Shown here: positions 34,154-44,786 of the stretch, in pieces
Layout: each line of letters begins with the position of its first letter
Numbering within the stretch: position 1 is the stretch's first letter
Assembly: GCA_903824965.1 (NCBI GenBank)
Contig: CAIJYR010000046.1
Span: 1 to 44,786 of the forward strand
Direction of reading: 5' to 3'
Origin: an uncultured Thiotrichales bacterium
Lineage (GTDB): Bacteria; Pseudomonadota; Gammaproteobacteria; CAIRSR01
DNA: 44,786 bases
The notes under the pieces: generated by a model
Seen by the model: only the letters and a program-made list of their open reading frames with translations
What the model was told of the DNA's origin: nothing
Databases searched by the model: none
Translations under genes and position numbers: made by a program

Positions 34154-35098
34154 TAGACAGCCAGCCAAACAATGTGCCTGACACGTATTCTTAGCAGTGG
34201 CAACGGTGCATGGCTCAATGTGGATAGTAACGTGCGTGTCAGGGAAACGAGCACGAATACCGTCGGAAATACGATCTGTAATCTTATGGGATTCTAGTAC
34301 GCTCATCTCTGCATCCACGACCACGTGCGCCTCGATAAAACGTGAAGCACCTGCTTTGCGTGTCAGCAAACGATGAAAACCACGTACCGTCGGCGTGAAA
34401 TTGGCAAAATATTCTCCAAGCCATGCCACTTCGTGGTCGGGCAGTGCTACGTCCACCAGATCCTGGCCCGCTTGCATCAGCAATTCCCATGCAGCCTGCA
34501 AAATCATCGTCGCGACCAGAATAGCCGCCACAGGGTCGACCCAGTGTAGATCGATGTCTGGTCTTACGCGCTGTCCTACCCACATGATTGCCAGACCCAG
34601 CATGACACCTACCGACGTGTAAACGTCGGTACGCAAATGCCAAGCGTCTGCTTGGAGTGCCACAGAATCCGTCTGCTTACCAATGGCCATTAGGCGAGAC
34701 GAAATCCACCAATTCACTATAGCAGAGAGGAACATAACCCCAACGCCCCACCCAAAACCCTCTACTGGCTCTGGTCTGATCAGCTTGTGGATAGATTCGT
34801 AGAGGATCCAACCAGCAGCAAGAAAAATAAGCAATGCTTCGACAGTACCGGATAGATTTTCAAACTTACCATGTCCAAAGGGGTGTCGTTGATCGGCTGC
34901 TTTGCCACTGGCACGCACGGCTACCCATGCAATGATCGAGGCTAACAAATCAACGCTAGAGTGAATCGCTTCCGAAAGGATGGAAACAGAATTGGTCGTG
35001 ATACCCACGATCAATTTGAAAAACGTCAGGAGTGTATTAGACAAAACCGACAATGCGGCACTACGGCTTTTTAGTTGCGTTGTCTGGTTATTGTTCAA
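34115..35098 (-). CDS. Cation diffusion facilitator (metal efflux) transporter
   Basis: Metal/proton antiporter of the CDF family, about 327 residues. Six membrane helices are predicted. Metal-site motifs are SEAIHSSVDLLAS (HxxxD, helix 2) and WHLRTDVYTS (HxxxD, helix 5), with the HPFGHGKFE loop typical of Zn/Fe transporters. The cytoplasmic domain ends in a Cys/His-rich tail (CQAHCLAGC). The last 12 codons (NHPMAEAGGFQG) are read from the repeat of copy A, so an insertion created the present stop. The frame is open to 35212, but TAGGAG stands eight bases before the TTG at 35098, and the STAS gene ends at 35136. Part of the signalling operon by position only. Confidence 0.88.
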   Translation of the reverse strand: MNNNQTTQLKSRSAALSVLSNTLLTFFKLIVGITTNSVSILSEAIHSSVDLLASIIAWVAVRASGKAADQRHPFGHGKFENLSGTVEALLIFLAAGWILYESIHKLIRPEPVEGFGWGVGVMFLSAIVNWWISSRLMAIGKQTDSVALQADAWHLRTDVYTSVGVMLGLAIMWVGQRVRPDIDLHWVDPVAAILVATMILQAAWELLMQAGQDLVDVALPDHEVAWLGEYFANFTPTVRGFHRLLTRKAGASRFIEAHVVVDAEMSVLESHKITDRISDGIRARFPDTHVTIHIEPCTVATAKNTCQAHCLAGCLNHPMAEAGGFQG

Positions 35099-35135
35099 TG
35101 GGCCATCTCCTATATGTTGTGCGGCATAAAATACT

Positions 35136-35633
35136 TTACCCCTCTTTCTCCAAAGAACGAACCACATCTCTGAAGGTCGCTTCATTGCGCCTATCCATTT
35201 CCAGCAAAGCACGATGTGCTTCTAGAATAATCTTGGTCATGCGGGACTGATCGGTTTCTGACTCAGGAATGGGTTCACCGCTTGACTGTTCAAGCGTTAC
35301 TGGGAAATCGGTCGTGACTAATTGAAAAAAGTTCCCAAACCCCATACTGATCAATATTTCTGTGATATCCTCACGGGGTGAAAACAAAACCACCTCGGAG
35401 GCATGATGTACCGACATCAACCGTGCAATTTTGACTAATAGACCGAGCGTGGTGCTGTCAATCATTTCAGTTTGTGAAAGATCCACCAAGAACGCACGGG
35501 GGGTAGAGTCAGCGAAAAGCCGCTGGAGAAAACGGTCAAGAGAGGGTGCCAACGAATACCGTATCGAACCCACTAAGCGTAGGCAGTGTGTACCGTTATG
35601 CTCGGCGTGCAGAATGGATCCCTGATTTATCAT
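35136..35633 (-). CDS. STAS-domain anti-sigma factor antagonist
   Basis: 165 residues. The STAS fold covers about 1-110. The phosphorylatable serine region is recognisable in VDLSQTEMIDSTTLGLLVKI, where Ser follows the Asp as in SpoIIAA/HsbA. A C-terminal extension of about 50 residues (SEPIPESETDQSRM-like and a charged helix) is not part of the core fold. The start overlaps the upstream PP2C gene by four bases (ATGA). Role by family: its phosphorylation state decides whether it binds an anti-sigma factor or another target; the preceding PP2C domain would dephosphorylate it. Confidence 0.88.
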   Translation of the reverse strand: MINQGSILHAEHNGTHCLRLVGSIRYSLAPSLDRFLQRLFADSTPRAFLVDLSQTEMIDSTTLGLLVKIARLMSVHHASEVVLFSPREDITEILISMGFGNFFQLVTTDFPVTLEQSSGEPIPESETDQSRMTKIILEAHRALLEMDRRNEATFRDVVRSLEKEG

Positions 35634-36910
35634 TGGGTTCTCTGTACCTGAAAGAAGGTAATGTCGTCAGGTGGCGGCGAGGTACTCGGCAATCGCATGT
35701 GTGCTGCCAGGGTGTCAATGTCCATCCTAGGATCAGCTACTAAGGCCTGCAAAGTGGCGTATTTTTCCTTGAGAGTTCGCTCTGGCATGATTTCCAGCAG
35801 ACCATCGGAGAACAACCAGAGCCTAAACTCGCTCGGCAGCTCCAGTTCGTGACGCGGAAACTCAGCATCCTCAAACAGTCCTACGGGGCGGTTCGGGTAT
35901 GCAAGAGAACGAACCTCTGTTTGGTTGCATATAATAGGATACGGGTACTGACCACCGTTGCTACAAACGAGGCTGTGGTTTTGTTGATCGATGACACCGT
36001 AAAAAATGGTCAAGTATTTGTCAAGGCGTTGACGGCACAAATCACGATTGAGACGCGCCAAAGTACGATCGGGATGCAGTATCGTAGGATCGGCTTCTTC
36101 GTGGCTAGAGTGACGATACTGGCCAATGAGGGTGGTGAGCATCACGGTAATGAACGCAGACGCCGCACCGTGTCCTGAGACATCGGCCATATAAAAACCC
36201 AAATGACGTTCATCAATATAAAAATAATCAACAAAATCGCCAGAAAGAAAGGTCGACGGATACAGCCTAGAACGGAATACGTACTCACCCCACTGGCGCC
36301 TTGGGGGAGGCATCAACTGGCCTTGGAGGTGACGCCCTGCCTTTTCATCCTCTTGGAGTTGCTCGACTGCACGGCGTAAATCGCGGTTGAGGGTTTCTAA
36401 GTGTTCTCGATAATAACGATTTTGCTCCATCAATTCGGCACGTTCCAATACCCGACAAAGGGTACTGTCCAGAATGCCCATTTCTATAATCGGCTTGGTC
36501 ACATAGTCCCATGCACCCCGCTTGAGTGCTTGGATAGCGTCACCGACAAGGTTTGCGCCTGAGACAATAATGACAGGGGTTTCTGGAGATTCTTTGGTAA
36601 TGATCGAAAGGACTTCTAAGCCATCGGCACCCGGCAAGCGCAGATCACACAACACAGCATCAGGATGCTCGCTGCGGAACAACGCAATGCCCGACAAACC
36701 ATCACTGGCCTGAAGCATCTCATAACCGCTGTCTTCTAGGTAGGCAACGATCCCGCTTCGTACCGCTGGCTCATCCTCAATGGTCAGGATGCGTGCGCTT
36801 CGATCCCTTTTGGGGGGCTTGGAAACCCACACATCACTGTCGATAGGGTGCGCAGAACATAGCCGGAACGATGTGTCTCGATGCTCACCAGCGTCTCTGT
36901 CAGTGCTCAT
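35630..36910 (-). CDS. Response regulator with PP2C (SpoIIE-type) phosphatase domain
   Basis: 426 residues. After a 35-residue tail a receiver domain (about 38-155) has the acidic pair (IEDE), phospho-acceptor Asp89 (CDLRLPGADG) and Lys in YVTKP. A coiled coil (about 160-205) links it to a PP2C/SpoIIE phosphatase domain (about 220-425) with SGDFVDYF, ADVSGHGAASA, FSDGLLE and PDDITFF holding the metal-binding Asp. It resembles HsbR/RsbU-type regulators whose phosphatase acts on a STAS protein, here the next gene. It overlaps both neighbours by four bases. No HATPase-type anti-sigma kinase is seen in the window, so part of the switch lies elsewhere. Confidence 0.92.
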   Translation of the reverse strand: MSTDRDAGEHRDTSFRLCSAHPIDSDVWVSKPPKRDRSARILTIEDEPAVRSGIVAYLEDSGYEMLQASDGLSGIALFRSEHPDAVLCDLRLPGADGLEVLSIITKESPETPVIIVSGANLVGDAIQALKRGAWDYVTKPIIEMGILDSTLCRVLERAELMEQNRYYREHLETLNRDLRRAVEQLQEDEKAGRHLQGQLMPPPRRQWGEYVFRSRLYPSTFLSGDFVDYFYIDERHLGFYMADVSGHGAASAFITVMLTTLIGQYRHSSHEEADPTILHPDRTLARLNRDLCRQRLDKYLTIFYGVIDQQNHSLVCSNGGQYPYPIICNQTEVRSLAYPNRPVGLFEDAEFPRHELELPSEFRLWLFSDGLLEIMPERTLKEKYATLQALVADPRMDIDTLAAHMRLPSTSPPPDDITFFQVQRTQ

Positions 36911-37317
36911 AAGCTTTTAACGGTGGACGAAAGGGCCCGTTCGAGCGACTCAGCAACCCGGCGCACAGCACCCGTCAGCAAACCCATGTCATTTTGGGGT
37001 TTGAAAAACAAATCCGTGTTCGCGATCCCAAGGGCGCGTAAATCATCAGGGATGACGTACCCCGCAGAACCGGTGTGGATCAAAAAACGCAGTTTCGTGT
37101 CCCGTTGGGACAGCGCACGAACGGCAGCATTGCCATCCATGCCCGTGAGACGCATATCCATGATGCACACATGGAAACGGGATCCTCGCAGCATCAACTC
37201 CAGGGCTGCCTCGGCGGAGGCCGTGATTTTTACCTCCATCCCCTCATCTTCCAGGTAGGCACGTACCCCTTCGGCCACAAGCGCCTCATCGTCTACCAGC
37301 AGCACACGCAAACCCAC
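36907..37317 (-). CDS. Single-domain response regulator
   Basis: 136 residues, a receiver domain only. Acidic residues in LLVDDEALVAEG, phospho-acceptor Asp54 in IMDMRLTGMDG, Thr/Ser in IHTGSAG and Lys in FFKPQ are all present. The helix after the receiver is short and carries no output domain. It starts with GTG at 37317 and overlaps the PP2C regulator (ATGA), forming the first gene of the REC / REC-PP2C / STAS unit. It could deliver phosphate to the unit or sequester it. Confidence 0.9.
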   Translation of the reverse strand: MGLRVLLVDDEALVAEGVRAYLEDEGMEVKITASAEAALELMLRGSRFHVCIMDMRLTGMDGNAAVRALSQRDTKLRFLIHTGSAGYVIPDDLRALGIANTDLFFKPQNDMGLLTGAVRRVAESLERALSSTVKSL

Positions 37318-37402
37318 AGGGCCTCCACCGAAACGGAATCAGTGCTACGCAGCCATTCTACTCCAAGGAGCGCCCTACGTGCCATCCTCGCCCAATGAGA
37401 TC

Positions 37403-38248
37403 CTAATCAATATCAAATAAGGTAGTTTCAATCCATCCGCTGGCTTTCACGGTTGCATCAATGGCCTTGAGTGTGGCGAGCAAAGGTTCTAACTGCGCGA
37501 GCGGCCAACTGTTCGGGCCATCCGAGAGGGCCTGATCGGGATTGGGGTGTGTCTCCATAAACAACCCGGCAACCCCTGCAGCCAGTGCGGATCGGGCGAG
37601 CACGGGCACGTATTCCCGTTGTCCACCGGAGGATCCACCCTGCCCCCCAGGGAGCTGTACCGAATGCGTGGCATCGAACACCACCGGACACCCTGTGGCA
37701 CGCATGGCAAACAAGGCACGCGGATCCGAAACCAGTTGGTTGTAGCCGAAAGAAACGCCACGCTCGCACACAAGAATGGCATGGTTGCCGGTCTGTCGTA
37801 CTTTTTCTACGACGTGCACCATATCCCACGGTGCCAGAAACTGGCCTTTTTTGAGGTGAATCGGTTTGCCAGTTTTGGCCACACGCTGGAGAAAATTCGT
37901 CTGACGACACAAAAATGCCGGTGTCTGCAGTATGTCCACGACCTCTGAGACCTGATCGAGCGGCGTATCTTCGTGGACATCGGTGAGGATCGGCACCCCG
38001 ACTTCTTGGCGCACCCGACGCAGAATCGCCAATCCTTGCTCTATCCCAGGCCCTCGAAAACTGTGGCCTGAGGTGCGATTTGCTTTGTCGAAAGAGGCTT
38101 TGTAGATGAACGGAATGCCCAAACGTGCCGTGATCGCCTTGAGTTCGTGCGCAATGTGGAGTGTCATCGACTCCGATTCGATTACGCACGGCCCCGCAAT
38201 CAGAAAAAACGGATGGTCAATGCCAACGTCAAAACCGCACAGTTTCAT
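37403..38248 (-). CDS. kdsA: KDO-8-phosphate synthase
   Basis: Condenses phosphoenolpyruvate with arabinose-5-phosphate for the lipopolysaccharide sugar KDO. 281 residues, usual length. [61 protein letters not shown] and [11 protein letters not shown] are all intact. The ATG at 38248 (MKLCGFDVG) is the start; the frame is open upstream through the 7-bp repeats without meaning. The gene follows pyrG, a common order in beta- and gammaproteobacteria, but a hairpin repeat lies between them here. Confidence 0.96.
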   Translation of the reverse strand: MKLCGFDVGIDHPFFLIAGPCVIESESMTLHIAHELKAITARLGIPFIYKASFDKANRTSGHSFRGPGIEQGLAILRRVRQEVGVPILTDVHEDTPLDQVSEVVDILQTPAFLCRQTNFLQRVAKTGKPIHLKKGQFLAPWDMVHVVEKVRQTGNHAILVCERGVSFGYNQLVSDPRALFAMRATGCPVVFDATHSVQLPGGQGGSSGGQREYVPVLARSALAAGVAGLFMETHPNPDQALSDGPNSWPLAQLEPLLATLKAIDATVKASGWIETTLFDID

Positions 38249-38320
38249 AAGATTTCGTATGTAGCCTTTGATAAACCCCTTTCCCCCAGAGGAAGGAGCT
38301 GGGGGAGACAGGGTGGTTGG

Positions 38321-38348
38321 ATCTTGAATCTTGAATCTTGAATCTTGA
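38321..38348. repeat. Four tandem ATCTTGA heptamers
   Basis: Four perfect copies of a 7-bp unit between kdsA and the IS-like hairpin, followed by a partial fifth. Next to it, 38284-38304 has an inverted repeat (CCCCCAG and CTGGGGG). Confidence 0.9.
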
Positions 38349-38363
38349 TCTAAGCACAAATAC

Positions 38364-38410
38364 CAAACCACCCCATGACTGAAGTCAGGGGGTTTCGAGG
38401 TTGATCTAAA
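38364..38410 (-). mobile_element. IS200/IS605-like right-end hairpin, copy C
   Basis: On the minus strand this reads TCGAAACCCCCTGACTTCAG and TCATGGGGTGGTTT, a near-perfect hairpin (TGACT/AGTCA nested in CCCC/GGGG). It matches the distal 35 bases of copies A and B, including the flanking CAACC/CATCC and GGTGGTTT. The gene-end part present in A and B is absent, so only the end of an element remains. Confidence 0.6.
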
Positions 38411-38451
38411 AACAAGTCAAACCCAGCCTTTTTTCTTTTCTTAGTGCAAAG

Positions 38452-41551
<3,100 letters not shown>

Positions 41552-41834
41552 GTGTTTTTCTCAGTTTAGAATGAGCATTTTGTCTTGGTGCTTAGCACCC
41601 TAGTTGGGGTCGTATCGCAAGAAACCACACCCAGTTTTTGCGTTCTGAACACACTCGTCTACGAACCCGTCTTGGGGAGGGGGCAGGGATGATAAAGCTC
41701 GTGGGCCATGCCGAAACCAGACGCCGACAGCGTACCACCACAGCCACAGGGATTCTACACCTCCCTAGCTACACAGACGTGTAATCCGTGTACACTAGCA
41801 TCCTTGCAAAAGGTGCCAAGACTCGGAGCTGCCG
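41552..41834. other. Divergent intergenic region
   Basis: 283 bases between the lipoprotein gene and the membrane protein gene. A GTGTACAC-like dyad (ACACAGACGTGTAATCCGTG, 41771-41790) lies before the membrane protein. I could not define promoters. Nothing else is recognised. Confidence 0.35.
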
Positions 41835-42824
41835 GTGAGCGCAAAACAACCCCCAGAAACGACGACAACGACCACAACGCAACCACAGACACCCTCCCCA
41901 CCACCCGATCCACCCGTGCGCTCGTTTGCGCGTATCCTCCTGGATCACACGCCGCGCTCTGTGCGGATCGGTGCCCTGGTGAGCCTGTTCTTTTTCGTGA
42001 GCTGGATCGGCTACATGACCAGCGGACAGTTCATGGGTGCACTCGACCAGCAGGCACAGGCCATCGCCAAGCAAACGGTCGCACAGACCGCAGCCGCCTT
42101 CGTCATCGCCAAATCGATCAACGGTGCTGTGTCCGTGGCGGCGACCTTCACGGTAGGGGCCGGTGCGCTCGTCAATGGTTCCATTGAGCCTGGCAAGGTC
42201 TTAGATCCCTTCGATCGCCTCATTGATGATTTCTCGGATTATTTGCTGATCGCCGCAAGTGCTGCAACACTCACACAACTGATCCTAATCATCGATGGCA
42301 GCGTGGGTTTTAGCATTGTCGTTCCGTTTTGTTTCTTGTTGGGTTTTTTGGTCTACCTGCTGCGACACCACAGAACCGGTTGGCAGTTTCACCTCGGTGG
42401 TTTATTACAGGCTACGCTTGCCTTTGTCGTTCTCTTGCGATTCGGGTTGCCCTTGGCAATGATTGCGTCACACCAGTGCTACGATGCTTTTCTAGCACCC
42501 CATTACAACCACGCACAGTCAGAATTGAATGACATCCAAGAACAAACCAAAGCCATGTACACAAGCATCACCAACGCCAAAGATCACAGCGATCAGTGGT
42601 TGCTCTCCCGTTGGTTCGATACGGCCTCTGACAAGGTAGACGGGGTACGTGCAGCAGCAGCCGTGCTCAAAGACAATTTTGAGCATTTTTTTGATGCCAT
42701 CTTCACGATGACGGCAATCATGGCCTTGGAGATCCTCTTTTTGCCGATCGCGCTTGGTTGGGTACTCTGGAAATTAACACGCCGCATCACCGGTGCCTTG
42801 TGGTACCGAGGGATGGTGGCATAG
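41835..42824 (+). CDS. Multi-pass membrane protein of unknown function
   Basis: 329 residues with about six membrane helices (near 45-65, 90-120, 138-158, 160-178, 190-215 and 290-315). The N-terminal 30 residues are a Thr/Pro-rich tail (PETTTTTTTQ). A soluble segment (about 220-285) is probably a helical loop (QSELNDIQEQTKAMYTSI). The GTG at 41835 is the start, with GGAGCTG upstream. It overlaps the holB frame by 32 bases. I do not recognise a family. Amphipathic helices near the end (LGWVLWKLTRRITGALWY) may lie on the membrane surface. Confidence 0.65.
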   Translation: MSAKQPPETTTTTTTQPQTPSPPPDPPVRSFARILLDHTPRSVRIGALVSLFFFVSWIGYMTSGQFMGALDQQAQAIAKQTVAQTAAAFVIAKSINGAVSVAATFTVGAGALVNGSIEPGKVLDPFDRLIDDFSDYLLIAASAATLTQLILIIDGSVGFSIVVPFCFLLGFLVYLLRHHRTGWQFHLGGLLQATLAFVVLLRFGLPLAMIASHQCYDAFLAPHYNHAQSELNDIQEQTKAMYTSITNAKDHSDQWLLSRWFDTASDKVDGVRAAAAVLKDNFEHFFDAIFTMTAIMALEILFLPIALGWVLWKLTRRITGALWYRGMVA

Positions 42825-43896
42825 GACGACAGACCTGTTCGATTCTGCGCTTTTCCCTTGGCAAGGGGCCGTCTGGGCACACTTGGTAGACTACCACCAA
42901 AGTGGGCGCTTGCCCCATGCTTTGCTCTTCGCGGGGCCGCACGGCACCGGAAAGACGCATCTTGCCCGTTGCTTCGCGCAACGCCTGCTGTGTGAACGTC
43001 CGATAAACACGGGTCTTGCCTGTGGTACCTGCACCGCTTGTCGACGTTTTGTAGCGGGTTCTCATCCTGATTTTTTGTGGGTGCGTTCGGATGCCAGTCA
43101 GGATGCCACCGAAGCTGTCGGGGAGGACGGACTGAGTACAGAGGCCGAAAAAAGCGAAGAAAAAACAAAAGGCAGTCGCTACATCCGCATAGACCAAATC
43201 CGCGCTCTCAGTAAGTGGCTCGAACTCACTTCCCACTGCGGTGGGCCTCAAGTGGCGCTCCTCACCTCCGCAGAGCAGATGAACGCCAACGCCGCAAACA
43301 GTCTCCTGAAGACTTTGGAAGACCCACCCGGTGGGGTATTGTTGATGCTGGCCACCGCCCATCCCGCACGCCTTCCCGCCACCCTTCGTAGCCGCTGCCA
43401 AACGGTTGTTTTTCCGATGATTGCCGCAGAAGCCGCAAGCGCTTGGTTGATCACCCAGGGGATTACGGATCGTGCCACTGCCCTATCGTTGCTATCGCTC
43501 GCGGGCGGAGGCCCCCTTGCCGCACTCGCACTCGGACAATCGGGTCTTTTAGCACTTCGCATGACCGTGTTTGCCGAACTGGAAGGCATCGTGATGGGAC
43601 GTTTGTCTCCGATCGCGGTTGCCCAGGCGTGGTTGACGCAAGAACTAGAATCGATTCTGGCACTCCAATGGGGTCTCTTGGCAGAGATGATTCGTATAAC
43701 CCTTATGTTCGGGCCTGTACCTGCCGATCCTGAAGGGGCAGAACGCTTGCGTAGGATGGCCGAGCACTTGGGGATTCGTCGTTTGTATGCACGCCTGGAT
43801 CATCTACACGAAGCATTGCGCTTGGCACGCAGTACGACCCAAGCGAACAAGCAACTCTTGCTCGAAGATCTCCTCATTCCCTGGCGTGTATCGTGA
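42793..43896 (+). CDS. holB: DNA polymerase III delta-prime subunit
   Basis: Clamp-loader subunit (AAA+) working with DnaX and HolA to load the beta clamp. About 367 residues. HALLFAGPHGTGKTHLARCF is the P-loop-like motif. The zinc module has CGTCTACRRF. IDQIRALSKWL, NAANSLLKTLEDPP and LRSRCQ are classic. An acidic insertion (about residues 100-127, rich in Glu and Lys) separates the zinc module from the core and is longer than usual. The GTG at 42793 is the only good in-frame start; the next usable codon would be a CTG near 42835. The poor ribosome-binding site makes the start uncertain. Confidence 0.9.
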   Translation: MPCGTEGWWHRTTDLFDSALFPWQGAVWAHLVDYHQSGRLPHALLFAGPHGTGKTHLARCFAQRLLCERPINTGLACGTCTACRRFVAGSHPDFLWVRSDASQDATEAVGEDGLSTEAEKSEEKTKGSRYIRIDQIRALSKWLELTSHCGGPQVALLTSAEQMNANAANSLLKTLEDPPGGVLLMLATAHPARLPATLRSRCQTVVFPMIAAEAASAWLITQGITDRATALSLLSLAGGGPLAALALGQSGLLALRMTVFAELEGIVMGRLSPIAVAQAWLTQELESILALQWGLLAEMIRITLMFGPVPADPEGAERLRRMAEHLGIRRLYARLDHLHEALRLARSTTQANKQLLLEDLLIPWRVS

Positions 43897-44036
43897 CCCT
43901 CACGGCTAAAACCATTGGATTCTCACGGCATTTCGTTGATCGGTGTGCGTCACTAGGCCCGTAAAGGCCGCTTATGAAAAACCGTCGCTCCATCATTGCT
44001 GCAAAATTGGACAGTCCCAATTTACTCCTGACACAG

Positions 44037-44065
44037 TTGACAAAGGACAGGAGATACTGCATCAT
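44037..44065 (+). promoter_or_regulatory. Sigma-70 promoter of the tRNA pair
   Basis: TTGACA at 44037-44042, a 17-base spacer and CATCAT at 44060-44065 (four of six consensus bases). Transcription would start near 44072, seven bases before tRNA-Gly. Confidence 0.55.
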
Positions 44066-44078
44066 GACTGCCTCTTCT

Positions 44079-44154
<76 letters not shown>

Positions 44155-44193
44155 TGTTTCCCTGGATCTTGTGTCTGTTCCGGCAGACGGTTT

Positions 44194-44267
44194 GGCTGAG
44201 TGGCAGAGTGGTCATGCAGCAGCCTGCAAAGCTGTGGACGTCGGTTCGATTCCGGCCTCAGCCTCCA
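44194..44267 (+). tRNA. tRNA-Cys (anticodon GCA)
   Basis: 74 bases including CCA. The acceptor stem is GGCTGAG/CTCAGCC, the anticodon loop CTGCAAA gives GCA, and the T loop is TTCGATT. Layout matches bacterial tRNA-Cys. It is 39 bases after tRNA-Gly and probably co-transcribed. Its 3' end is a candidate attachment site for the integrase relic that follows. Confidence 0.94.
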
Positions 44268-44399
44268 CACAATCAGTAGCTTACGAATAAACCCGCAAAA
44301 CCTCCCTCCCCATAACACGCTGTTTGGTATTCTGGTGCCGCCCAGTTAAAGTGGCAAACCACATGGTAATCGGACTGTTGTGCGTGTGCGCTAGTTGCT

Positions 44400-44708
44400 A
44401 TGGCAACCAAAAGGCAGCGCGGTGGAAGCTGGGAGTTCGTCGTTAATCGGACATCACTGTTTCCAAAACCAATCTACCTCACCTTCTCAACGGAGGAAGA
44501 GAGCGACGATTACGTTCGTCGACTCGAATCTCTTCTTGACAGGGGAATCATTCCTGCAGGACTTCTCCATCCAGCTAGACCACCCCATTGCTCTACGCCC
44601 TGGGGTTTCAAGGATGAACCCATCGGGGTCTCCAGGCTCTCGCATTTCTGCTACAACCTCCTGGCCGTGACCGATGGCAATTCCTCTTTCACAAACGACC
44701 TGCTCTGA
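44400..44708 (+). pseudogene. Tyrosine integrase, N-terminal arm-binding fragment
   Basis: The first 54 or so residues (MATKRQRGGSWEFVV and then YLTFSTEEESDDYVRRLESLLDRGIIP) match the arm-type DNA-binding start of phage/genomic-island tyrosine integrases. After about 44570 the frame runs into the inverted IS-like repeat (copy B) and ends at 44706-44708. No catalytic domain is present in the window. Placed 130 bases after tRNA-Cys, it marks a former island insertion at a tRNA gene. The family call rests on this short stretch. Confidence 0.6.
44577..44704 (-). mobile_element. IS200/IS605-like 3' end remnant, copy B
   Basis: Inverted match to copy A with two mismatches over 103 bases (44602-44704 against 34028-34130). 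Beyond the shared block the hairpin arm differs but keeps the outer CCCC/GGGG and GGTGGT ends (44577-44601). It interrupts the integrase frame. The minus-strand frame ends QSRSFVKEELPSVTARRL, the same as copy A apart from one residue, which supports descent from one coding end. Confidence 0.6.
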
Positions 44709-44786
44709 CGGTCTACTGCACCGTGCTCATACCCGAAGGTACAATCTTCGCGGGTTCATGACGCAGCCACCCCGTTTGTAACAGCG

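Overview
The window comes from a member of the Pseudomonadota, most likely of the beta/gammaproteobacterial kind. Supporting signs are DksA, a DUF4124-bearing lytic transglycosylase, a CcoNOQP-type operon, CcmF, XerC, and the gene pairs ileS-lspA, hemC-hemD and pyrG-kdsA. By eye the DNA is moderately GC-rich. Two chemoreceptors (one with a C-terminal haemerythrin, one with a zinc-binding CZB domain) and the cbb3-like operon point to a motile organism that senses and respires at low or changing oxygen. I cannot name the genus from sequence alone.

Layout. 1-3.3 kb, minus strand: an EmrA/EmrB/TolC-like tripartite efflux set whose emrB is cut off by a hairpin-bearing repeat at the window edge. 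3.7-5.4 kb, plus strand: five tandem paralogous genes for 86-87 residue glycine-rich proteins, headed by a good sigma-54-like promoter and divergent from the exporter. 5.7-15.4 kb: ileS, lspA, a lytic transglycosylase, ilvE and two chemoreceptors. 15.4-18.2 kb: dksA, then hemC-hemD-DUF167. 18.2-21.6 kb, minus: a ccoNOQP operon whose catalytic subunit has lost most CuB ligands. 21.6-26.5 kb: argB, fmdB, bioH, xerC, a DUF1640 coiled-coil protein, hisA and hisH. 26.8-28.8 kb: a vWA-transmembrane-FHA protein. 29.1-30.7 kb: a probably imported ParA/HEPN pair whose ParA carries an in-frame amber codon. 30.8-33.9 kb: ccmF, a cupin and panB. 34.1-37.3 kb, minus: a partner-switching signalling operon (REC, REC-PP2C, STAS) followed by a CDF metal transporter. 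37.4-41.6 kb, minus: kdsA, pyrG and a lipoprotein pseudo-hydrolase. 41.8-43.9 kb: a membrane protein of unknown function and holB. 44.1 kb to the end: tRNA-Gly, tRNA-Cys and an integrase remnant broken by an IS200/IS605-like repeat.

The strongest candidates for new biology are: (1) the cbb3-like CcoN with Gln207, Asp211, Ala251, Gln257 and His258 where an oxygen reductase has His, Gly, Tyr, His and His. Asp211 sits where nitric oxide reductase NorB has its FeB-binding Glu, so a non-oxygen chemistry is plausible; (2) the five-gene glycine-rich array beside an export system; (3) the ParA/HEPN module with its nonsense codon. Mobile-element wear is visible in several places: the same 103-bp sequence occurs in inverted orientation at 34.1 and 44.6 kb, a related hairpin lies at 38.4 kb, and one copy supplies the last codons of the CDF gene.
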